Shown here: positions 1 to 5,227 of the stretch, piece by piece
Numbering within the stretch: the stretch's first letter is position 1
Layout: each line of letters begins with the position of its first letter
Assembly (NCBI GenBank): GCA_030049455.1
Contig: JASIKV010000343.1
Location: forward strand, 1 to 5,227
Reading direction: 5' to 3'
Source of the DNA: Terriglobia bacterium
GTDB lineage: Bacteria > Acidobacteriota > Terriglobia > UBA7540
Length of the DNA stretch: 5,227 nucleotides
The notes under the pieces: model-generated
Seen by the model: the letters and a program-made list of their open reading frames with translations, nothing else
Told to the model about the DNA's origin: nothing
Databases searched by the model: none
Program-made: the position numbers and the translations under genes

Positions 1-590
1 CCGGTTCCGAGAAGAACAACCTGGTCCGCGCGCGCGTGCCAACCCGCCAGCAAGTGGTCAGAAGCATCCGCAGGGTCCACCCAAGCCGGGTTGTACCCGG
101 TCCAGTTTCCTGGAACCTCGCAGCGCAGGCTTATCGTTTCCGCATGGGAACTGGAATTTAAGAGCGTGATTTTGCCAATTGCCGCCGTTGCTGCGCCCGC
201 GATTTCAAGCGTCAAGTCGCCGCCCTCATCCCGATAAGTGTTTCGCAACACGGGCAAGTAGTCCCGCGCACGCTCCCATTTGCTCTGCGCAAAGGGGTGG
301 CCGTCAATCTGCGGTTCGATGACAACCTTCCAATTTGTGGGCGGGGCCCAGAAGGAATTGAAGGAGTAATGGATCAGGTTCTCGTACGTCCACGACATTT
401 CCAGCCTGCCCGGAAATGCGTCGATGAGTGTCTTGTCACTGCTGTCGGGCAAGGCCACCGTGATGCGGTGGGGCGGAGCAAAGGCGTAATTGAACGTGAC
501 CGATGGGGCGACATCAGCAGCAACCCCTGCCGTACAGGCAAGCAAGACGAGGAGATGCAGTCTCCCACCGCAGCGGCCAACGCTGTTCAT
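1..590 (-). CDS. Exported protein of unknown function, 5' part (3' end beyond the left edge)
   Basis: An open frame of 196 codons runs from an ATG at 590 to the window edge without a stop. The N-terminus has two arginines (R6, R10), a short hydrophobic stretch (LHLLVLLAC) and then TAGVAAD. This is either a type I signal peptide cut after VAA (residue 25) or a lipoprotein signal with LLAC (C19) as lipobox; the sequence does not decide. The mature part is rich in Trp, Tyr and Pro and looks beta-strand rich, with segments such as RLEMSWTYENLIHYSFNSFW and VPGNWTGYNPAWVDPADASD. I do not recognise the family. An N-terminal beta-sandwich of a glycoside hydrolase or a sugar-binding protein is an inference, helped by the GH36-type gene 40 bases upstream in the same direction. 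The start is uncertain: a TTG at 608, in frame, has GGAGG only 4 bases before it, while the ATG has GAAGG 11 bases before it. The reading frame is well supported; the function is not. Confidence 0.75.
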   Translation of the reverse strand, partial: MNSVGRCGGRLHLLVLLACTAGVAADVAPSVTFNYAFAPPHRITVALPDSSDKTLIDAFPGRLEMSWTYENLIHYSFNSFWAPPTNWKVVIEPQIDGHPFAQSKWERARDYLPVLRNTYRDEGGDLTLEIAGAATAAIGKITLLNSSSHAETISLRCEVPGNWTGYNPAWVDPADASDHLLAGWHARADQVVLLGT

Positions 591-630
591 TGCCGCAAGT
601 GCCTTCAAGGGGCCTCCAAAAGAGAATCCA

Positions 631-2868
631 TCACTTTGCCCGAAAAATCAGCAATTCTGAGGTCAAGTCGCTTCCGAGCCGGACAGGAATCCCCAACTGC
701 ATGATCCGATCACCCGGGATGGTGAGTGTTTGACCGCTGTTGGAAAGCGTCACGTCGTAGGTTTTGGAGAAGTCGAGGCCGCGAGGCTTGAACCAGTAGG
801 TGGCGTCGCCTGACTCCGAGGTTCGAAACACCCATCCCAAATCGGCTTGCGAGTCCGGCGCCGCATACTCCAGCACCACCCAGGGGCTCGAGTCCAGCAG
901 GGGAGTGATGGGCGTGTGATGGTAAACGCGGCAGTCCTTCATGATCGGCCGAATCACCTGCTTGTAAAGATTCACCTGCCGCAAGGTCTCTTCCTTCAGA
1001 AGGGGGTTGAACTCCTCAAGCGACGGGCTCAACCCGCGAAAGATGGGCAGGACCATGGTGGTGGCCCGCAGTTGAGTGACCAAGTCCGCGTCCGAGGGCA
1101 CGCCGTTGGTCTCTGTTCCAAAACTGCGCAGCAGAATCTCCGGAGGAAGAATCCAGGTCATGCCGTTGACGATCTTCAGGCTGCGGGGCGCGCGCATCCA
1201 ATCGGAAATCTCCGTGTCCTGGAAGCGCTCCATGATTCCCAAGTCAAGCCTGCCTCCGCCGCCCGCGCAATTTTGGAAGATAACGTGCGGGAATTCACGG
1301 TGCAGGCGGTCAAACATGGCATAGAGCGCGTCCACATGCCGCCACTCGGTATTCTCCAAGAAGCCGTCGCGCATGCGATTTCCGCCCGCTTCCACGGTGG
1401 TGTTGTAGTCGAGACGAAAGAGGTCAAGGTCGTACTTTTTGATAATCCGTGCGATCTCCGACTCCATCCACGCGGCCACCACGGGATTTGAGACATCAAG
1501 CTGACGGCTGTTGGCGACGGGTTTGCCGTCGCGCGTCAAAACCCAGTCGGGATGCTGCTGGCGCAGCTTTGAGGCGCTGCCGATGCCTTCGATTTCGACC
1601 CACAGTCCGAAGAGCAGCCCCTTTTGCCGGGCGTGCTCGCGAATGGGATTGAGGTCGTTGGGCAGCCACGCGCCCGCATACCAATCGCCCACGTTTTCCG
1701 GCCAGCGATTGGGCTCGGGTCCATACCATCCGGCATCAATCACAAACAACTCCGCACCGGCAGCCGCCGCCAGATCGATTTCCCGGTCGATGCCTGGCTC
1801 GCTCTCGTGGTCGATGATGTAGCCGCGGTGGTTGGCTTCCACCAGCATGTCGCGGCCGGGGATGGGCGCGGGCAGAACCTCGTGCCGAACGTGCTGATGC
1901 ATCGCCTGAATCACGCTGTCCAGGTCTCCGCGCATGCAAAGGACGTGCGTCTGAGGAGTCTGCACCGTCTCACCCGGCGCCAGAACGCGCAGCGCAGGGT
2001 CCACAGAGCTCGGCCCCATGCGGAAGAAGAACATCGCCTGGTTGGAATCCGGAAATTGCCTGCCAGTGACCTGATACGTCCAGTTGCCGCTCCAACCCAG
2101 TGAAGCGACGAACCACTCTCCCGTGGCTTTGTTGTGCGCGAAGAACGTGGGATGCCCCCAGCCGGATTTTCCCTGTGTTCCCGCAACGGTCCTGGTGGCG
2201 TTTTCAACAGGCTCGAATTTCCATGCGCCTTCGTGCCCCCAGGTTTCGTATTGCGCATAGCCGACTTCAAACGGAGTGGCCGCTTCCTGGGGAAGGCGTT
2301 CCCTCAAATCCGTGGTATCCCAAACCATGCCGGACCACGGTGAGACCGCAGTGATGGCGGTGGGCTTGTCGCCGGTATTCAGGATTTCCAGCCAGCGCAC
2401 CATTACCGGTCCGCCGTAGAGCAGCGTGTGGACCTTGACGGCGATGGGGCGCGCCGTGCTGGCCAGCTCCAGTGTTACTAACAAACCATCGGGATTGTGA
2501 ACCTCCGATTTCTCTGCCTTGACCCATTTCCATGTCCCTGCCAAATCCTGGCCTTCGATCGCGAGTTGAAATCCATCGATGGGCAAACCCTCGCGCTGCT
2601 CCAGCGCGGAAGCAAGGTGGAACTCCGGCTCAATGAATCCCGTGGCGAGCCAATAGCGATTCACCCAGCGGCCTTTCCACAAAACCTCATCGCAGACCGT
2701 CAGGCCGGAAGTGAGCCGAATTCCCGGCTCGCGAATCTCCGCAGCCCGGTACCGGGATGTGACCGAATCTGCAGCCGCGCTTGAACTAACCGCTGCCAGC
2801 AGCAGAATTGCGGCCCAGAGGAGAATCTCTCGCCCCATTCGCCGCAGGCTGAGCGAATACACGTTCAT
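631..2868 (-). CDS. Secreted alpha-galactosidase-like glycoside hydrolase (GH36 type)
   Basis: Predicted retaining alpha-galactosidase of clan GH-D, hydrolysing terminal alpha-galactosides outside the cytoplasm. Numbering is from the ATG at 2868 (745 aa, usual for GH36). A signal peptide has charged RRMGR, then a hydrophobic run of about 18 residues ending SSSAAA, with likely cleavage after A33. Residues about 45-330 form the N-terminal beta-sandwich. The barrel, about 340-630, carries FVIDAGWYG (375-383), GDWYAGAWLPNDLNPIREHA, FGLWVEIEG (420-428), FRLDYN with the presumed nucleophile D487, and NCAGGGGRLDLG followed by EISDWM with the presumed acid/base D556. A C-terminal beta domain closes it, with GLDFSKTYDVTL and a SELLIF strand near the end. 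These match GH36 landmarks (KWD nucleophile; GGGGRxD...SD acid/base), but the barrel motifs diverge: RLD replaces KWD, WVEIEG replaces WxEPE, and SDWMRAP replaces SDxTD. The substrate may therefore not be a simple galactoside. The ATG at 2868 was chosen over 2892 because AAAGGTGG lies 5 bases before it. Family assignment is firm; specificity is inferred. Confidence 0.88.
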   Translation of the reverse strand: MNVYSLSLRRMGREILLWAAILLLAAVSSSAAADSVTSRYRAAEIREPGIRLTSGLTVCDEVLWKGRWVNRYWLATGFIEPEFHLASALEQREGLPIDGFQLAIEGQDLAGTWKWVKAEKSEVHNPDGLLVTLELASTARPIAVKVHTLLYGGPVMVRWLEILNTGDKPTAITAVSPWSGMVWDTTDLRERLPQEAATPFEVGYAQYETWGHEGAWKFEPVENATRTVAGTQGKSGWGHPTFFAHNKATGEWFVASLGWSGNWTYQVTGRQFPDSNQAMFFFRMGPSSVDPALRVLAPGETVQTPQTHVLCMRGDLDSVIQAMHQHVRHEVLPAPIPGRDMLVEANHRGYIIDHESEPGIDREIDLAAAAGAELFVIDAGWYGPEPNRWPENVGDWYAGAWLPNDLNPIREHARQKGLLFGLWVEIEGIGSASKLRQQHPDWVLTRDGKPVANSRQLDVSNPVVAAWMESEIARIIKKYDLDLFRLDYNTTVEAGGNRMRDGFLENTEWRHVDALYAMFDRLHREFPHVIFQNCAGGGGRLDLGIMERFQDTEISDWMRAPRSLKIVNGMTWILPPEILLRSFGTETNGVPSDADLVTQLRATTMVLPIFRGLSPSLEEFNPLLKEETLRQVNLYKQVIRPIMKDCRVYHHTPITPLLDSSPWVVLEYAAPDSQADLGWVFRTSESGDATYWFKPRGLDFSKTYDVTLSNSGQTLTIPGDRIMQLGIPVRLGSDLTSELLIFRAK

Positions 2869-2881
2869 TGCGACCACCTTT
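2869..2881 (-). promoter_or_regulatory. Ribosome binding site deciding the start of the GH36-type gene
   Basis: AAAGGTGG (2881 to 2874) sits 5 bases before the ATG at 2868. An earlier in-frame ATG at 2892 would add eight residues (MEKVKVVA), but its own AAAGGTGG (2912 to 2905) is 12 bases away. The spacing favours 2868, and the signal peptide is complete from that point. Confidence 0.55.
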
Positions 2882-2932
2882 ACTTTCTCCATTGCGCCGA
2901 TAGCCCACCTTTCACACTACAGAGCGGGATAA

Positions 2933-2938
2933 ATTGTA
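2933..2938 (-). promoter_or_regulatory. Possible -10 box for the GH36-type gene, formed by the repeat end
   Basis: On the minus strand the repeat's terminal TACAA plus the next base gives TACAAT (2938 to 2933), one mismatch from TATAAT. It is followed by the AT-rich TTTAT and lies 64 bases before the ATG at 2868. No convincing -35 box is present 17 bases upstream, where the sequence is GGTCGG, so this is a weak candidate only. Confidence 0.2.
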
Positions 2939-2985
2939 GCGGCGCTCTACGAGCGCCGACCGGCGGCCATAGACCGCCGCTACAA
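2934..2985. repeat. Nested-palindrome intergenic element (REP/MITE-like) with 11-base terminal inverted repeats
   Basis: A 52-base element lies in the gap between the E1 beta and GH36-type genes. Its ends are perfect inverted repeats, TTGTAGCGGCG (2934-2944) and CGCCGCTACAA (2975-2985). Inside are two tight hairpins: GGCGCTC/TAC/GAGCGCC (2941-2957), a perfect 7-bp stem, and GGCGGCC/ATA/GACCGCC (2962-2978). The second has one C-A mismatch on the plus strand that becomes a G-U pair in RNA read from the minus strand, the direction in which the genes are transcribed. The arms of the terminal repeats overlap the hairpins, so the element could fold either as one long outer stem or as two side-by-side hairpins. 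No run of T follows on either side, so it is not a classical intrinsic terminator. The structure is seen directly. That it belongs to a dispersed family is inference, because only one copy is present here. Confidence 0.7.
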
Positions 2986-3064
2986 CCGAATACGTATCCA
3001 CTTACGTCGCTCGGTATAGTACGGCTTCCCCGTGGCCGACGATAAGGCATGAGGCTCAATGACC

Positions 3065-4129
3065 TCAATAACTCGAGACCAGTTCCTGCGCCGTGGCCAC
3101 GATGGTGTCTGTGGAGGGAATGTAGAACCTTTCCATGACCGGGGCAAAGGGAACGGGAGTGTCCGGCGCGGCGACGCGGCGAATCGGCGCGTCCAAATGG
3201 CCGAAGCAGATGTCGCCGATGCGCGCGGCCACTTCCGCACCCCACCCGCCGGTGAGATTGTCCTCCTCGACGATCATCAGCTTGCGCGTTCGCCGCGCGG
3301 ACTCCGCCACCGCGTCCCAGTCGAAGGGGACGAGAGTTCGCACATCGATAACTTCCGCCTCAATTCCGCGCTCGGCCAGGATTCTCGCGGCCTGCAACGA
3401 CCGGTGAACCATCAGGAGATTCGCCACGATGGTGATGTCGCGGCCAGGCCGCGCGATTTTCGCCTGGCCGAACGGAATCAGGTATTCCTTTTCCGGAACG
3501 TGGCCGAGAACCTCGATTCCTCCGGCTTCCTTGCGCGCACCCTTGCTGCCGTAGAGCAGCTTGTGCTCGAAGAAGATGACGGGATTGTCGTCGCGGATGG
3601 CGGTTTTCAAGAGCCCCTTGCCGTCGTAAGGATTGGAAGGGCACGCCACCTTCAAGCCCGGAACGTGGGTGAAGAATGCTTCGAGCGACTGACCGTGTTG
3701 CGAGCCGCGTGTAGTGGCGCCCACCGGCGCGCGCATGACCATGGGCACGGAGATTTTGCCGCCCGACATGTAGCGCAGCTTGGCCGCCTGGTTCGCGAGT
3801 TGATCCATGGCAATGAACAGGAAATCGCCATATTGGACGTCGGCCACGGGGCGCAAACCGCCCGCCGCCGCGCCGGCAGCGACACCGGCGATGGCCGCTT
3901 CTGAAATCGGCGTGTCGACTACGCGCCGGTGGCCGAACTCTTCCGCCAGGCCAAGTGTTACGGTAAAAGCTCCGCCGAATCCACCCGCGATGCCGATGTC
4001 CTCGCCTAGCAGGATCACCCTCTCGTCGCGGCGCATCTCTTCGCTCAGGGCCTCGCGCAGCGCTTCCACCATGGTCAGCTTGCGCGCGGAGGCTTCGGCC
4101 GCCGGAATTTGGGTCTCAGGCAAAGACAT
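3065..4129 (-). CDS. 2-oxoacid (acetoin/pyruvate-type) dehydrogenase E1 component, beta subunit (acoB/pdhB family)
   Basis: Beta subunit of the alpha2beta2 thiamine-diphosphate-dependent E1, which with the alpha subunit decarboxylates or cleaves a 2-oxo substrate and acylates the lipoyl group of E2 in the cytoplasm. The 354 residues start about 18 earlier than the usual start, near KLTMVEALREAL. The pyrimidine-binding domain carries LGEDIG, with E43 the conserved glutamate that activates the cofactor, then DTPISEAAIAGVAAGAA (72-88), GDFLFIAMDQLANQAAKLRY (101-120) and QHGQSLEAFFTHVPGLK (144-160). The C-terminal transketolase-type domain carries IDVRTLVPFD (261-270) and EEDNLTGGWGAEVAARI (288-304). 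The stretch NPYDGKGLLKTAIRDDNPVIFFEHKLLY resembles acetoin dehydrogenase beta subunits more than classical pyruvate dehydrogenase, but the substrate cannot be fixed from sequence. The gene overlaps the alpha subunit by 14 bases, so translation is probably coupled. GGAGGA lies 11 bases before the ATG, inside the alpha gene. No E2 core gene follows. Confidence 0.95.
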   Translation of the reverse strand: MSLPETQIPAAEASARKLTMVEALREALSEEMRRDERVILLGEDIGIAGGFGGAFTVTLGLAEEFGHRRVVDTPISEAAIAGVAAGAAAGGLRPVADVQYGDFLFIAMDQLANQAAKLRYMSGGKISVPMVMRAPVGATTRGSQHGQSLEAFFTHVPGLKVACPSNPYDGKGLLKTAIRDDNPVIFFEHKLLYGSKGARKEAGGIEVLGHVPEKEYLIPFGQAKIARPGRDITIVANLLMVHRSLQAARILAERGIEAEVIDVRTLVPFDWDAVAESARRTRKLMIVEEDNLTGGWGAEVAARIGDICFGHLDAPIRRVAAPDTPVPFAPVMERFYIPSTDTIVATAQELVSSY

Positions 4130-5084
4130 CGCTCAGACAATCCTCCGCTGCGGGGCTGGGACTTTCCTCGGCAAACTTCACCGCTTCTTCAAGCTCCTTT
4201 TCCACCGAGTCGTGAATCTGGCGGGCCTCTTCTTCAGTCAAAATCCCCTGATCGGTAAGAGCCTTTTCGTAGAGGGCAACGGGATCGCGCTGCTTCCAGG
4301 CGGCCACCTCTTCCTGGGGGCGGTAGTGGCCCGGGTCGCTGCGTGAATGTCCGCTGAAACGGTAGGTTTCGAGCTCCAGCAACGTTGGCCCGGAGCCGGT
4401 TCGCGCTCTTTCAGTGGCGCTCCACATGGCGCGATGGACCGCTTCCACATCATTGCCGTCAACTGTCACGCCGGGGATTCCGTATGCGGCGGCGCGCTCG
4501 CTTACGTGCTCCACTTTCATGACCTTGTCCACGGAAGTGGAAGCGCCGTATTTGTTGTTTTCGCAAATGTAGACCACCGGCAGGTTCCAGATCGCACCCA
4601 TATTGATGGCCTCGTGAAACGTGCCGATGTTGGCCGCGCCGTCGCCGAAGAAGCACGCGGCGATATTTTTCCTGCCGAGGTACTGAAAGGCCAGCGCCTG
4701 CCCGGTGGCGAGCGGAATGCCTCCGCCCACGATGGCAATCGCCGGCAACATGCCGAGTGCAAGGTCGCCCAGGTGCATCGACCCGCCCTTGCCGCGGCAG
4801 CACCCGGTTGACTTGGCGAAGAGCTCCGCCATCAGGCTCTTTACCGGAAGGCCTCGCGCGATGGCATGCGAATGCGGCCGATGCGTGCTGGTGATCACGT
4901 CTCCCTCGACCAGCGCCGAGCAAACTCCCACGGCGCTTGCTTCCTGCCCCGCGGATTGGTGCACGGTGCCCGGCAGGCGGCCTTCCAGAAACAGGTAGTA
5001 GACTCGCTCCTCGAATTTCCGGCACAGCACCATGCGCCGGAACATGCCGGCCTTTTGAGTCTTGTCCAATGTCGAGGCAGACAT
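4116..5084 (-). CDS. 2-oxoacid (acetoin/pyruvate-type) dehydrogenase E1 component, alpha subunit (acoA/pdhA family)
   Basis: Alpha subunit of the same E1; it binds the diphosphate of thiamine diphosphate through Mg2+. Numbering is from the ATG at 5084 (322 aa, normal length). The opening RMVLCRKFEERV and GTVHQSAGQEA (39-49) are typical. HRPHSHAIARG (68-78) carries the conserved histidines. The ThDP motif begins with GDGAAN (147-152) and ends with ENN (175-177). GHSRSDPGHYR (245-255) corresponds to the loop that is phosphorylated in mitochondrial pyruvate dehydrogenase. A charged C-terminal helix follows (EEEARQIHDSVEKELEEAVK). The GHSRSDP form is common in acetoin-type bacterial E1 alpha proteins, so pyruvate, acetoin or another 2-oxo substrate are all possible. 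The start is ambiguous: a TTG at 5096 overlaps the upstream stop as TTGA with AGGAG 3 bases before it, whereas the ATG at 5084 is 15 bases from that AGGAG. The ATG was preferred as the commoner codon. The beta gene begins inside the last codons. Confidence 0.95.
   Translation of the reverse strand: MSASTLDKTQKAGMFRRMVLCRKFEERVYYLFLEGRLPGTVHQSAGQEASAVGVCSALVEGDVITSTHRPHSHAIARGLPVKSLMAELFAKSTGCCRGKGGSMHLGDLALGMLPAIAIVGGGIPLATGQALAFQYLGRKNIAACFFGDGAANIGTFHEAINMGAIWNLPVVYICENNKYGASTSVDKVMKVEHVSERAAAYGIPGVTVDGNDVEAVHRAMWSATERARTGSGPTLLELETYRFSGHSRSDPGHYRPQEEVAAWKQRDPVALYEKALTDQGILTEEEARQIHDSVEKELEEAVKFAEESPSPAAEDCLSDVFA
4130..4146 (-). promoter_or_regulatory. Ribosome binding site of the E1 beta gene within the end of the alpha gene
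   Basis: GGAGGA (4146 to 4141) lies 11 bases before the beta ATG at 4129 and inside the alpha coding sequence. The two genes overlap by 14 bases, which fits coupled, roughly equimolar synthesis of the two E1 subunits. Confidence 0.5.
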
Positions 5085-5092
5085 TTTGGTTT

Positions 5093-5227
5093 TCAAGCGC
5101 TCCTGGGGTTTTCGGTTCGCTGCACGAACGCTTCCACATCCTTGCGAGTAATCAAGCCGCCCGGTCCAGTGCCCGCGATCAAATTCAAGTCGATTCCCAA
5201 ATCCCTGGCGAGTGCGCGCGCGGCTGG
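5093..5227 (-). CDS. C-terminal end of an E3/E1-binding (peripheral subunit-binding domain) protein, lacking an E2 catalytic domain
   Basis: The open frame enters from the right edge and ends at TGA (5095 to 5093), giving 44 residues. They contain a near-complete peripheral subunit-binding domain: PAARALARDLGIDL, then IAGTGPGGLITRKDVEAFV. This is the conserved pattern of the small three-helix module by which E2 proteins dock E3 or E1 in 2-oxoacid dehydrogenase complexes. In ordinary E2 proteins a linker and a catalytic acyltransferase domain of about 230 residues follow. Here only QRTENPRSA follows before the stop. The protein therefore cannot have the usual E2 layout; a lipoyl domain plus docking domain, like an E3-binding protein (protein X), is the likeliest form, but the lipoyl part would be outside the window. 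The gene lies 8 bases (ATG) or minus 2 bases (TTG) from the E1 alpha start, so it belongs to the same operon. The alternative is a full E2 gene shortened by a frameshift. Confidence 0.85.
   Translation of the reverse strand, partial: PAARALARDLGIDLNLIAGTGPGGLITRKDVEAFVQRTENPRSA

Noticed and set aside
847..2103. Two plus-strand open frames of 214 and 159 codons opposite the GH36-type gene
   Set aside because: Both lie wholly antisense to the GH36 barrel and N-terminal domain and show no domain pattern; they are shadow frames.
2941..2978. Intrinsic terminator after E1 beta
   Set aside because: The GC-rich hairpins have the right strength, but no T-rich run follows them in the direction of transcription.
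2986..3064. Promoter between the E1 beta stop and the repeat
   Set aside because: TACTAT-like hexamers are present on the minus strand, but no -35 box at a suitable distance stands out.
2980..3240. Minus-strand frame ending ...GKPYYTERRKWIRIRL in the gap after E1 beta
   Set aside because: The tail looks protein-like but the frame is a shifted reading of E1 beta. I see no evidence for a programmed frameshift or an extended E1 beta.
2880..3245. Minus-strand frame of 121 codons crossing the E1 beta end, the repeat and the gap
   Set aside because: Half of it is an out-of-frame reading of E1 beta and the rest is translation of the palindromic element. It has no good ribosome binding site or domain.
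3059..3904. Long plus-strand open frame (281 codons) opposite the E1 beta gene
   Set aside because: It is antisense to a gene with unmistakable E1 beta motifs. Its product is rich in Arg, His and Gly with no recognisable domain, as expected from the reverse strand of GC-rich coding DNA.

Overview
The window looks like chromosomal DNA from a free-living, moderately high-GC bacterium (roughly 60% G+C by eye). The combination of secreted glycosidases, an acetoin/pyruvate-type dehydrogenase and a nested-palindrome intergenic repeat ending in TTGTAGCGGCG suggests Acidobacteriota, with Verrucomicrobiota as the alternative. This assignment rests on recollection of similar repeats and protein style, not on a search. 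All supported genes are on the minus strand, so they read from right to left.

Right part (5227 to 3065): a 2-oxoacid dehydrogenase cluster. The right edge cuts a gene of which only the last 44 codons are present. They encode a peripheral subunit-binding domain (PSBD, the E3/E1-docking module of E2 proteins), followed almost at once by a stop, so this protein has no E2 acyltransferase domain after the PSBD. It is followed with only 8 bases between stop and ATG (or a TTGA overlap) by the E1 alpha subunit, which overlaps the E1 beta subunit by 14 bases. The three genes look translationally coupled and should supply the thiamine-diphosphate decarboxylase and a docking protein of an acetoin-, pyruvate- or related 2-oxoacid dehydrogenase complex. 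Neither an E2 catalytic core nor E3 is encoded in the window.

Middle (3064 to 2869): a 196-base gap holding a compact 52-base repeat-like element. It has two small hairpins enclosed by perfect 11-base terminal inverted repeats, and separates the dehydrogenase genes from the glycosidase genes.

Left part (2868 to 1): a secreted GH36-type alpha-galactosidase-like enzyme, then, 40 bases on, the 5' part (196 codons) of an exported protein that runs off the left edge. That protein is not recognised with certainty, but its position and style fit another carbohydrate-active protein. The pair probably forms its own transcription unit for extracellular or periplasmic oligosaccharide breakdown. No RNA gene, CRISPR array, transposase or phage gene was seen.
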